NCBI GenBank assembly: GCA_910576995.1
Contig: CAJTLC010000030.1
Span: 1-18,621 of the forward strand
Origin: an uncultured Ruminococcus sp.
GTDB taxonomy: Bacteria > Bacillota > Clostridia > Oscillospirales > Ruminococcaceae
Direction: 5' to 3'
Length of the DNA stretch: 18,621 bases
Part shown: positions 5,929 through 13,204 of the stretch, piece by piece
Layout: every line of letters starts with the position of its first letter
Numbering within the stretch: position 1 is the first letter of the stretch
Notes under the pieces: model-generated
Told to the model about the DNA's origin: nothing
The model's input: the letters and a program-made list of their open reading frames with translations, nothing else
The model's database searches: none
Made by a program: the position numbers and the translations under genes

Positions 5929-5970
5929 ATTATAACAGGATTTTGATGAAAGTTCTGTGATGTTGTCACA
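5929..5970 (-). promoter_or_regulatory. Thioredoxin-operon promoter with Crp/Fnr-type class II site
   Basis: On the minus strand there is an extended -10 TGTTATAAT (hexamer 5934-5929) but no recognisable -35 at the 17-base position (CAGAAC). A dyad TGTGA-N5-TCACA lies at 5956-5970, with its 13-bp core centred at 5963, 29 bp upstream of the -10 (about -41 from transcription start). The 18-bp element 5953-5970 matches 15 of 18 bases with 8047-8064. Its upstream edge overlaps the stop codon of the NapH-like gene (5966-5968). Confidence 0.7.
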
Positions 5971-6556
5971 TACTGTTTTTTCTGTTCTTTATTTTACAGA
6001 TCATCTGCGTCATTGTTCCCATGGGACAGAATGCACACCATGTTCTCGGCTTAAAGAAGATCATAACGATAAGACCGAGCAAAAGCGATGTGAGCATCAG
6101 GCTGTAAAATCCGAAGCTGAACTGTGCCACCCAATCCGGGAATACACTTCCCGAATATGTCCATCCCCACGGAACACGGAATGTCCAGAACAGCTTAATT
6201 GCTTCACGCAGATTTTCTGCACCATTTGCCACAAGATAGGTCTGGAATACCATATTGCCGAACATGGTAAGGAAAAATATCAGAAAGCCGTATCGAAACC
6301 ATTTGGAAGCCATCCATTTCGGTGTCGGTTTGTTTCGGGAGCATTTAAGATCGCCGCCAAGCTTGCAATATAGCTGACCTCTGCCGCAAAGATGATTGCA
6401 GAAAAACTTGTTGCCGCCAAATATTGCAAGTATGATCGGCAGCAGAAAATCGATCATACCGAGCCACGCAAACAGGATATTGAAAAAACCAAGTGCGAAA
6501 TATACGATCGACCATATCCATAAATAATCATACCAATGCTTTTTCTTCGATCTCAT
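5966..6556 (-). CDS. NapH/NosR-like Fe-S membrane protein
   Basis: This encodes 196 residues with about four membrane segments (near 12-32, 33-48, 86-107 and 147-168). Two cytoplasm-facing cysteine clusters follow the second and fourth segments: C53-x3-C57-x6-C64-x7-C72 and C174-x2-C177-x9-C187 in a WCAFCPMGTMTQ context. This layout resembles the NapH/NosR/CcoG family of ferredoxin-like membrane electron carriers, although the C-x2-C-x2-C-x3-CP ferredoxin motifs are not canonical here. The start overlaps the ferredoxin stop by four bases (ATGA), so the two proteins are probably made together and interact. It is the last gene of the ccdA operon. Likely role: moving electrons between the soluble ferredoxin and a membrane or extracytoplasmic acceptor (inference). 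Confidence 0.75.
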   Translation of the reverse strand: MRSKKKHWYDYLWIWSIVYFALGFFNILFAWLGMIDFLLPIILAIFGGNKFFCNHLCGRGQLYCKLGGDLKCSRNKPTPKWMASKWFRYGFLIFFLTMFGNMVFQTYLVANGAENLREAIKLFWTFRVPWGWTYSGSVFPDWVAQFSFGFYSLMLTSLLLGLIVMIFFKPRTWCAFCPMGTMTQMICKIKNRKNSM

Positions 6557-6756
6557 GCGTTCACCCTGCTTTCTATTTTGATACTGTTTGCCGGACAGAC
6601 CTTTTCACATTTGCCGCAGCCTACGCATTTATCCCCGTCAACTTTCGCAAAACAGCCCTTATATACCTTGATCGCCCCCATAGGGCAAGCCGCCTCACAA
6701 GCACCGCAGGCAACACAAACTGTCTTATCTACAGTTGCATATCGTTTAGATGCCAT
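6553..6756 (-). CDS. 2[4Fe-4S] ferredoxin
   Basis: This encodes 67 residues with two complete C-x2-C-x2-C-x3-CP motifs (Cys14, 17, 20, 24 and Cys44, 47, 50, 54), each binding one 4Fe-4S cluster. An extra Cys35 lies between them. Small clostridial-type ferredoxins of this kind are low-potential cytosolic electron carriers. The start lies one base after the TlpA-like stop, with a GGAG inside that gene, and the stop overlaps the NapH-like start, so translation is tightly coupled on both sides. Having its own ferredoxin suggests a dedicated electron feed for the membrane protein rather than a general pool. Confidence 0.93.
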   Translation of the reverse strand: MASKRYATVDKTVCVACGACEAACPMGAIKVYKGCFAKVDGDKCVGCGKCEKVCPANSIKIESRVNA

Positions 6757-6757
6757 T

Positions 6758-7315
6758 TCATCCCTCTCCTATCACTTGCTTAATGTAGTCCTCTAAAACG
6801 CTTTCATTCATAGCACCGATCCGTATATCATAAAGCGAGCCGTCAGCCTTAATGAACACAGTTTCAGGGATCGAGTAAACACCATAAGTATTTGAAGCAT
6901 TATAATCTGTGTCATAATATACAGGGAAACTGTATCCGTTGTCGGATACAAATTTCTTGACGATCTCCACAGTTTCCCGCTGTCCATCGGTCAGATTGAT
7001 CATCAGAAATACAACTTCATCGCCGTACTTTTCATACATTGCATCAAATGCAGGGAGTTCGGATGTACACGGACCGCACCATGATGCCCAGAAATTGATA
7101 ACGATCGGTTTGCCAAAATTATCTGAAAGTCTTACTTTATTCAGTTCAGAATCATAAACGGTGAAATTGTCTGCCTGAGTCACGGTTTCAGATGCTGTGC
7201 CATTTTGTCTGCTGTCGGCTGAGTACTTTTCCGAAAGTTTCGGGTAAAGCACTGCCGCTAATATCATGATCGCAATGAAAGCGATTGCAATTATGATCCA
7301 TACCTTATTTTTCAT
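6758..7315 (-). CDS. Membrane-anchored TlpA/ResA-like thioredoxin
   Basis: This encodes 185 residues. Residues 5-24 form a hydrophobic anchor without a lipobox, followed by a polar linker and an AhpC/TSA-Redoxin type thioredoxin fold. It has FWASWCGPC (Cys80 and Cys83) and the cis-proline loop YSIPETVFI. The fold should face outside the cytoplasmic membrane. GAGGTGA overlaps the ccdA stop region and lies a few bases before the ATG. Its partner is encoded immediately upstream: CcdA proteins re-reduce such thioredoxins. Relatives reduce apocytochrome c or disulfides of secreted proteins; no cytochrome maturation genes are visible here, so the substrate is open. Confidence 0.92.
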   Translation of the reverse strand: MKNKVWIIIAIAFIAIMILAAVLYPKLSEKYSADSRQNGTASETVTQADNFTVYDSELNKVRLSDNFGKPIVINFWASWCGPCTSELPAFDAMYEKYGDEVVFLMINLTDGQRETVEIVKKFVSDNGYSFPVYYDTDYNASNTYGVYSIPETVFIKADGSLYDIRIGAMNESVLEDYIKQVIGEG

Positions 7316-7324
7316 TTTCTCACC

Positions 7325-7990
7325 TCACATAGTGATCGCCAAAAGCGAATTTAACAGTCCAAGAGCCATTGCAAGTCCCACAATTATCAGCAAAATACCG
7401 CTAACCAGATTGATTATCTTATAATGCTTTTTGATAAATGAAAACGCCCCCGACAGCTTATCAAGCAACACTGCGGAAAATATAAACGGAATGCCGAGTC
7501 CCAAAGAATACGTTAAAAGTAAAGTTGCTCCCTTTAATGCTCCGCCCGTACTTGATGCCAGCATAAGAGCTGAGCCGAGAAATGCACCGACACAAGGCGT
7601 CAGGCTTACCGAATAGATCGCTCCGAACAGAAATGCCGATACAATTCCCGTTACTTTATAACCACTATTCATTCCTTTGAAGAATGGAATGTGGAATACT
7701 TCCAGATAGGAAAGTCCGAACAGTATAACAATGATACCGGAAACTATATTTACAGCCGTTTGATATTCAGAGAGTAGTTTTCCGAGTGTGCCAGAAAAAA
7801 CTCCGAGTGCGGTAAACACGACTGTAAATCCTAAAACAAAAGCAATGACTTTAAATATCATTCCGGAGCTTTTGTGATCCTCCTTGTTACTTTGCCCTGC
7901 AAAATATGAAATATATACCGGCAGCATTGGCAGCATACAAGGCGATATAAAGGAGATAATTCCCTCTAAGAATGTTATGATGTATTCCAT
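7325..7990 (-). CDS. ccdA: CcdA-type thiol-disulfide transmembrane electron carrier
   Basis: This encodes 221 residues with six predicted membrane segments (about 5-25, 45-68, 78-97, 112-135, 150-172 and 195-215). The two redox cysteines are in SPCMLP (Cys18) and TPCVGA (Cys133), the signature of the DsbD/CcdA core. It passes electrons from cytosolic thioredoxin across the membrane to an outward-facing thioredoxin such as the TlpA-like protein encoded 9 bases downstream. AAAGGA precedes the ATG. It is the first gene of a four-gene operon with the promoter at 8023-8063. Length and topology are normal for the short CcdA class. Confidence 0.94.
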   Translation of the reverse strand: MEYIITFLEGIISFISPCMLPMLPVYISYFAGQSNKEDHKSSGMIFKVIAFVLGFTVVFTALGVFSGTLGKLLSEYQTAVNIVSGIIVILFGLSYLEVFHIPFFKGMNSGYKVTGIVSAFLFGAIYSVSLTPCVGAFLGSALMLASSTGGALKGATLLLTYSLGLGIPFIFSAVLLDKLSGAFSFIKKHYKIINLVSGILLIIVGLAMALGLLNSLLAITM

Positions 7991-8022
7991 ATCTTAAATT
8001 CCTTTCATCAGTTTACAGTATT

Positions 8023-8063
8023 ATTATACCAAGATCCTTTTCTTTCTTCCGTGATATTATCAC
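8023..8063 (-). promoter_or_regulatory. ccdA-operon promoter with the same Crp/Fnr-type class II site
   Basis: On the minus strand there is an extended -10 TGGTATAAT (hexamer 8028-8023), no -35 at the expected place (CGGAAG), and a dyad GTGATATTATCAC at 8051-8063. The dyad is centred at 8057, again exactly 29 bp upstream of the -10. The rest of the 205-base gap up to the recombinase gene (8064-8137) shows no gene and probably contains the prophage boundary. Confidence 0.7.
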
Positions 8064-8137
8064 AGAAAATTCGGAGTGCTGTTACTCTGCTCTATCATTT
8101 ACAAAGGGATAACTGCTTTAAAAGTCATTTTAAACGC

Positions 8138-8183
8138 AAAAAATCCCCTCCACCAGTGAACCCATTTTCACCAGCAGAGGGGA
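8138..8183 (-). terminator. Terminator of the recombinase operon
   Basis: On the minus strand a long stem (8183-8168 with 8159-8144, several G-U pairs) is followed by six T (8143-8138). It lies 12 bases after the recombinase stop and also insulates the host ccdA promoter from prophage transcription. Confidence 0.85.
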
Positions 8184-8195
8184 CAGTACACATAT

Positions 8196-9752
8196 TCAGT
8201 TTTCCACATCCACTTCTACCCCAGACCTGAATTCAAACACCAGTTTGCTCTCAAATACAGTCACTTTCGCCAGCAGATGCTTTACAAGATTCTCGTCAAA
8301 TTCCGTGATCTCACTGGGCTGTGTTGTGATGAACTCCTGCAATTCATGGATCCTGTCAAGGGTCTCATTTCTGGAGCTGTCATTCAGCGTAGCTTTCTCT
8401 TTCTGCTCACGGAGTCTGAGAACTTCCTGTGCATCATCATCATAATCCTCTTGTCTGCTTGCTTTGTCAATGATCACCTGCTGAAGCTCGTCAATTCTTG
8501 CCTGAATATTTTCGGCAGACTCCGGATTCATTGTCATAAGAACTGACGCAATGTTATTCTGGAGAATCGGAATATAGGAATCTTTGTCAGATATCAGCTT
8601 GTTCAAAGCTGATATAAATGCCGCTTTCAGATTTTCTTCGTAGATTGTCCTTGCACCGCAATCGCCGTTTTTTTCCAGTCTCGTGATACATCTCCAAACA
8701 ACTGACTTGCAGCCACGGTTGTTCCAGTGGATCCTGCGGAACTGCTCACCGCATTCGACACAACATATCAGTCCGGTAAAACAATTCTTTGAACTGAATC
8801 CACGTTTCCGCCCTTTGCAGTCCACCTGCGAACCTCGCCGTGCCATTTCTTCCTGCACCTTCATAAAGAGTTCCTTCGGTATGATCGCTTCATGATCGTC
8901 CTCCACATAATACTGCGGAACATCTCCGTTGTTCTTGGCACGTTTCTTTTTGAGGAAATCCACGGTATACGTCTTTTGCAACAGTGCGTCACCCATATAT
9001 TTTTCATTTTCAAGAATACGGCGAATCGCACTGTCATGCCACCTTGTCTTGCCTCGTGCTGTCAGAATGCCGTCACGTGCAAGCCCTCTTGCGATCTGCT
9101 GACAGCTTGCCCCTTCCAGATATTCGCGGAATATCCGCTTGACCGTTTCCGCCTGTTCTGTGTTGATAACCAGATGCCCGTCCTCGTCCTTGTCATAGCC
9201 AAGAAAACAGTTTGCATTGACCATGACCTTGCCCTGCTGAAAGCGGTATTTGATACCCAGCTTTACATTCTGACTCAAAGATTCCGATTCCTGCTGGGCT
9301 AATGAGGCCATGATGGTCAGAAGAACTTCGCCGCGTGAATCCATTGTGTTAATCGACTCTTTTTCAAAATAAACGGGAATGTTCATGCCCTTCAGCATAC
9401 GAATATAGTTCAGGCAATCCACGGTATTTCGGGCAAAACGGCTGATGGATTTTGTGATGACCATATCAATTTTCCCGTCCGTACACGCTTGAATCATCTG
9501 ATTGAACTGCTCTCTGCCCTTGGTCGAGGTTGCACTGATCCCGTCATCGGCGAAAATTCCGGCAAGCGTCCAGTCAGGATTTTTCTCGATAATTTCCTCA
9601 TAATGCTGAATCTGCGTCTGATAGCTGGATGCCTGTTCCTCGTAATCCGTAGAAACACGGCAGTAGGCAGCCACACGCAGCTTGCGTACCTCTTTTGATT
9701 TTTTAGGATTTCCGAACTGCTTTTTTGCCGGGATTTCTGTTACTTTTGCCAT
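8196..9752 (-). CDS. Large serine recombinase (third of three)
   Basis: This encodes 518 residues. The resolvase catalytic domain (about 25-170) has Ser34 in AAYCRVSTD and the SISRFARN helix. A recombinase DNA-binding domain follows (about 185-300, GYDKDEDGH to KYMGDALLQKTY). Next come a zinc ribbon (CCVECG with a later CGAR cysteine) and a helical, probably coiled-coil C-terminus ending in the ITEFDE block. Such enzymes integrate or excise phages and conjugative elements by Ser-mediated double-strand exchange. The ATG lies 13 bases inside the preceding gene, with AAGGTGG upstream, so it is translationally coupled. The terminator at 8138-8183 follows. It is the most element-distal gene and a likely integrase; a shared role with the upstream catalytic recombinase is possible. 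Confidence 0.93.
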   Translation of the reverse strand: MAKVTEIPAKKQFGNPKKSKEVRKLRVAAYCRVSTDYEEQASSYQTQIQHYEEIIEKNPDWTLAGIFADDGISATSTKGREQFNQMIQACTDGKIDMVITKSISRFARNTVDCLNYIRMLKGMNIPVYFEKESINTMDSRGEVLLTIMASLAQQESESLSQNVKLGIKYRFQQGKVMVNANCFLGYDKDEDGHLVINTEQAETVKRIFREYLEGASCQQIARGLARDGILTARGKTRWHDSAIRRILENEKYMGDALLQKTYTVDFLKKKRAKNNGDVPQYYVEDDHEAIIPKELFMKVQEEMARRGSQVDCKGRKRGFSSKNCFTGLICCVECGEQFRRIHWNNRGCKSVVWRCITRLEKNGDCGARTIYEENLKAAFISALNKLISDKDSYIPILQNNIASVLMTMNPESAENIQARIDELQQVIIDKASRQEDYDDDAQEVLRLREQKEKATLNDSSRNETLDRIHELQEFITTQPSEITEFDENLVKHLLAKVTVFESKLVFEFRSGVEVDVEN

Positions 9753-10165
9753 TTGACCACCTTGCTTTCTATAAGACTGTACTGATATTCGGCTTGTTCG
9801 TATGGATCATCAAAGCATCGCTCCGGAGCAGAGAATACAAATTCCGTCTGCGGTTTCGGTACTACCCTACTGGTCTTTCCGGTTCGATTCATGGATGCGA
9901 ATCGCTTTTTCAGTTCCATGCCTGCCTGCTGGAAAAGTGCTTTGTCTATAATCGCAGGATAAAAATCATCACCGCAATAACAGACTCTGGTCAGGATGCG
10001 TTTCACGCTGCTGTGAACAATGGGATGCCCTGCGGCTTTAGCGGCTTCACGCAGGCTCATGCCGTTGATGTAGTTCTCAAAAATACGTCTGACACATTCT
10101 GCCTCATCCTCAACGATTACAGCGACTCCGTTCTTGATTCGATAGCCGTATGGTGTATGTCCCAT
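9740..10165 (-). CDS. Catalytic-domain-less recombinase protein (second of three)
   Basis: This encodes 141 residues. It begins directly with the recombinase DNA-binding domain (MGHTPYGYRIKNG, RIFENYINGMSLREAAKAAG) and lacks the resolvase catalytic domain, zinc ribbon and coiled coil. The last third (FDDPYEQAEYQYSLIESKV) has no match I recognise. The ATG shares one base with the stop of the upstream recombinase (TGATG) and has GGAGGTGA 4-5 bases before it, so this short start is well supported and the gene does not look like a broken fragment. It overlaps the downstream recombinase by 13 bases. Likely a DNA-binding accessory, such as a directionality factor or site-recognition partner for the two full enzymes (inference). 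Confidence 0.85.
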   Translation of the reverse strand: MGHTPYGYRIKNGVAVIVEDEAECVRRIFENYINGMSLREAAKAAGHPIVHSSVKRILTRVCYCGDDFYPAIIDKALFQQAGMELKKRFASMNRTGKTSRVVPKPQTEFVFSAPERCFDDPYEQAEYQYSLIESKVVKWQK

Positions 10166-11715
10166 CAGATCACCTCCCTCAGCGTCAGACCGCATTTCAG
10201 TTTAAACTCTATAGATTCTCTTCCGTAAACGATGATGTGATCCACAAAAGCCGTAAATAATTCTTCCTTGAATTCTTCAAGGATCGGTGTCGTTTCCGTG
10301 AATTTTAGAAGTTTTTCCAGTTCGGTAATTTCATGTGCTTCTGCTGAGGTATAGCAGCTCAGAACGGCAAGCTCATTCCGGTATTCCTCGGCAGCTTTTT
10401 TCAGCAAGTTCAGTTCTTGGTTGTACATGACATTGTCAATGATCTCCTGTGCCCGAAGCTGTCGGAGCGTATGCTTCCGTTCCGAATTGGTTTCCAGCAG
10501 TTTCTGGAGTTCCTGCATTCTCTGCACGCTCTCATCCGTGCTGTCCTTTCTGAGCGTATCATACAACGGTTTCAGGAGCATTTTTCTGCTGAATATCAGC
10601 TTATTGAGCATGGTTACAAAAGCAGCTTTCAATACGTCATCACGCACATATTTTGCAGAACAACGATCAATATTTGTGATATGTGTTTTGCAAGCCCATG
10701 CGATTTCACTGCTATGAATCCTGCGGATGAGTTTTCCGCCGCAGATGCCACAGATAATTTTGCCCGAAAAAGCGTAGCGATTCTGACACTTGACGGATTC
10801 TTTTTGAATGCCCTTTTCTTTGCCACGTTGTCTGATGAGTGCATTTGCCCTTTCAAACAAATCACGGCTTATGATTGGTTCATGGTGATCTGTGATCAGA
10901 TACGTCTTTACTTCACCATGATTGCTGTGACGATGAAACACATCGTCTGTGTAAGTCTTTTGAAATATCGCATCACCGACATATTTTTCGTTCATGATCA
11001 TATCCCTGACAGTTGAACCAGACCATTTTCCGCCTTTTCTCGTGGGAATATGCTGACTTTCAAGGGATGCTGCAATTGCATCTGTACCCTGTCCGTCAAG
11101 GAGCATTTTGAAAATATATCGCACAACTTCCGCTTCATTCGGTTCTATGACCATATCGCCGTTTTTGTCTCGCTGATAGCCGTATGGGACGTATGGCATC
11201 TTATATTTCCCCGCCGCCATTCTACGCTGGATCGACCATTTTTCATTCATCGAGATAGATGCGGACTCGTCCTCCGCCATACTGCTGAGTATGGCAAGGA
11301 TCAACTCACCTTCCATTTCTCCGGTGTTGACGTTTTCCTTTTCAAAATATATCGTGACACCAAGGTTCTGCAACTCCCTTACAATCGTAAGACAATCCGT
11401 TGTATTTCTGGAAAAACGGCTGATCGATTTCACGAGAATATGATCTATCTTGCCCATACGGCACGCCGTCAAAAGGTTTTGCAGTCCCTCACGAATTTCC
11501 GCTTTTGTTCCCGTAATTCCGGTATCATAGTAAAGACCGGCAAATTCCCAGTCCGTATGCAGCCGTATCCATGAATCGTAATGTGCTTTCTGCGTCTCAA
11601 GGCTTTCAAGCTGGTCGGAATGATCGGTGGACACACGGCAATAGGCGGCAACACGCAGTTTTTTCTGGGCTGTCACAACGGGTTTTGTTGCTTCAATTTT
11701 TCTTACTTTTCCCAC
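10165..11715 (-). CDS. Large serine recombinase (first of three)
   Basis: This encodes 516 residues starting at a GTG. Ser29 in AAYCRVSTD and the SISRFSRN helix mark the catalytic domain. It is followed by a recombinase domain (VPYGYQRDKNGD to KYVGDAIFQKTYTDD), a zinc ribbon (CGICGGKLIRR with later CK and CSAKY cysteines) and a helical C-terminus. The GTG was chosen because AAAGGAGG (11723-11730) lies 7 bases before it; the ATG further up at 11742 places this ribosome site inside the coding region. It is homologous along its whole length to the recombinase at 8196-9752 but well diverged, so the pair is an old duplication or a heteromeric set rather than a recent copy. Confidence 0.92.
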   Translation of the reverse strand: MGKVRKIEATKPVVTAQKKLRVAAYCRVSTDHSDQLESLETQKAHYDSWIRLHTDWEFAGLYYDTGITGTKAEIREGLQNLLTACRMGKIDHILVKSISRFSRNTTDCLTIVRELQNLGVTIYFEKENVNTGEMEGELILAILSSMAEDESASISMNEKWSIQRRMAAGKYKMPYVPYGYQRDKNGDMVIEPNEAEVVRYIFKMLLDGQGTDAIAASLESQHIPTRKGGKWSGSTVRDMIMNEKYVGDAIFQKTYTDDVFHRHSNHGEVKTYLITDHHEPIISRDLFERANALIRQRGKEKGIQKESVKCQNRYAFSGKIICGICGGKLIRRIHSSEIAWACKTHITNIDRCSAKYVRDDVLKAAFVTMLNKLIFSRKMLLKPLYDTLRKDSTDESVQRMQELQKLLETNSERKHTLRQLRAQEIIDNVMYNQELNLLKKAAEEYRNELAVLSCYTSAEAHEITELEKLLKFTETTPILEEFKEELFTAFVDHIIVYGRESIEFKLKCGLTLREVI

Positions 11716-11743
11716 GCGATATCCTCCTTTCGTAGTGTTCATA

Positions 11744-11935
11744 TTAACTCGTTTTCGTCGATATTTCAAGTGTTTTCGGCAATAAATCCACGAAAAGAGG
11801 GGAGAAAGATTGGCGGTTTAATTCAGTTAATTTGTCATACTCGACAAAGGAAATCAGACCGTTTTTGTAGAGCAGTTCAGTGATTTTCTGTGCCTTATGA
11901 TAATTTATTTCGTCAATAATTTTCTGCTGTTCCAT
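11744..11935 (-). CDS. Small SHOCT-like protein upstream of the recombinases
   Basis: This encodes 63 residues, mostly helical and highly charged. The centre (ITELLYKNGLISFVEYDKL) matches the short two-helix SHOCT pattern of a hydrophobic helix, a G-L-I-x-x-x-E-Y/F turn and a second helix. GGAGGTG lies shortly before the ATG. It is the first gene of the recombinase operon, 28 bases before the recombinase GTG. Small proteins in this position are common in serine-recombinase modules and might act as oligomerisation or regulatory factors, but no function is shown. Confidence 0.65.
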   Translation of the reverse strand: MEQQKIIDEINYHKAQKITELLYKNGLISFVEYDKLTELNRQSFSPLFVDLLPKTLEISTKTS

Positions 11936-11989
11936 ATAGCACCTCCGGATTTTCAGTCTATGTTCAGCACCCCCTGATAAATATGTAAA

Positions 11990-12007
11990 GGGCAGGTTGT
12001 CCTGCCC
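11990..12007 (-). terminator. Weak hairpin terminator after the endolysin
   Basis: GGGCAGG pairs with CCTGCCC (7 bp, 4-base loop), followed on the minus strand by TTTACATATTTA rather than a clean T-run. It lies 6 bases after the endolysin stop, so partial termination or attenuation between the lysis and recombinase genes is likely. Confidence 0.5.
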
Positions 12008-12013
12008 ATAAAA

Positions 12014-13204
12014 TTAGGATTTGATAAGCGTTCCTTTGTAGATTTTGTCCCCAATTTTCACAGTTACATTGGCGGAAGTGGCATCGGGTTCAGGCGTGGA
12101 AATCTGCTCATTACCGAAACCGTTCAGTTTTTTATTCTTGATAATAGCAGGGAAATCAGTATAGGCTGTGTCAAGATCGACATTGCCGGAGATACCGTCA
12201 ACCGTTCCCCCAGAGGAATATTGCCAAATGCCATAAGCACCGCTGTAATTGGTCTTATCAGTCCAATGTGCCAGCCAGATAGTGTAACGGGATTTGATGT
12301 CATCTGCGGTATGCGTCGTGAGCGAAGATGCAGAACCGTACAAGCCTACAAAATACCCGGCTTTTTCAACCTTTTCAAGAAATGCTCTCATAATCGCAGA
12401 AACCTTTTCCTTGCCAAGATCAAACTGCTTTTTCTCCTCTAAATCAAAGTATACGGGCATTTCAAACTGTTTACCCTTGATAACTGATAAGAACACATCG
12501 GCTTCCAGCCTTGCCTCATCTTCGGTCATGGCGTAAGAATACCAGTAAGCACCTACCGGAATACCAGCCACCTTTGCATTTCTGTAATTCTCCTCAAATT
12601 TCGCATATTTTTGCGAGAGTTCACGCCCGTACCCAGCACGAAGAATGGCAAATTGGATTCCGGCATTTTTCACTTTCTGCCAGTTAATATTACCATTGTG
12701 AACGCTGACATCAATGCCTTTCATCAGAGGTTCGTTGTTCTTGGAAACTCCGAAATAGCTGTAAAAATCGCTTGTCACTGTACTGTTGCCTTTTGTCTCG
12801 TCGCCGTACCATTTTGAACCAGTACGAACGTCCACATGGGTGTATTGGTAGTCAGCCGTGATATTGGCGATGCCGCCAAATCCGATATCCTGCGCCTTGC
12901 AGCAGACTGTTTTGCTGCTGATCGGCTGCCCATCCTGACTGTAACAGCAGATATCCGCCGCATTGCCTTTGGTATGCTGTCCGGAACCTGAACCTCCCAC
13001 ATTTTTATCATGAGCAGTACATCTGTAACCGGAGGTCACAATAATTTTAGAGCAGTTCAGGGCAGAGTACAGTTTTTCCAGCTTGTCCACGAGTTCCGTA
13101 CTGAGCAAAATTTCATGCTCCTTACCGCATTTGCACTTGAATTCCTGCACATTGAAATGGGGTGAAAGCTGCGATTTATCGCCGGATTCAAACTTTTTAA
13201 TCAT
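12014..13204 (-). CDS. Bifunctional phage endolysin: M15 peptidase plus GH25 muramidase
   Basis: This encodes 396 residues. Residues 10-130 form a peptidase M15-type (D-Ala-D-Ala carboxypeptidase-like) domain with zinc ligands His77, Asp84 (HTKGNAADI) and His123 (THVDV). Residues 160-350 form a GH25 lysozyme with Asp165 (MKGIDVSVHNG) and the catalytic DLE at 254-256 (PVYFDLEE). A linker then leads to an ~18-residue tail (VTVKIGDKIYKG) that may be a small wall-binding or dimerisation motif. One domain would cut stem peptides and the other glycan strands. There is no signal peptide, so release depends on the holin encoded just upstream, with which it overlaps by 8 bases. AAGGAGG precedes the ATG. 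The N-terminal domain is unusually rich in cysteine (ICC, VCC, CKCG). Confidence 0.92.
   Translation of the reverse strand: MIKKFESGDKSQLSPHFNVQEFKCKCGKEHEILLSTELVDKLEKLYSALNCSKIIVTSGYRCTAHDKNVGGSGSGQHTKGNAADICCYSQDGQPISSKTVCCKAQDIGFGGIANITADYQYTHVDVRTGSKWYGDETKGNSTVTSDFYSYFGVSKNNEPLMKGIDVSVHNGNINWQKVKNAGIQFAILRAGYGRELSQKYAKFEENYRNAKVAGIPVGAYWYSYAMTEDEARLEADVFLSVIKGKQFEMPVYFDLEEKKQFDLGKEKVSAIMRAFLEKVEKAGYFVGLYGSASSLTTHTADDIKSRYTIWLAHWTDKTNYSGAYGIWQYSSGGTVDGISGNVDLDTAYTDFPAIIKNKKLNGFGNEQISTPEPDATSANVTVKIGDKIYKGTLIKS

Noticed and set aside
5898..5969. 24-codon N-terminal extension of thioredoxin
   Set aside because: It covers the promoter and operator, and the GGAGG at 5906-5910 fits the shorter, standard-length protein.
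11744..11769. Recombinase start at the ATG at 11769 or 11742
   Set aside because: The best ribosome site (11723-11730) is inside that reading and serves the GTG at 11715.
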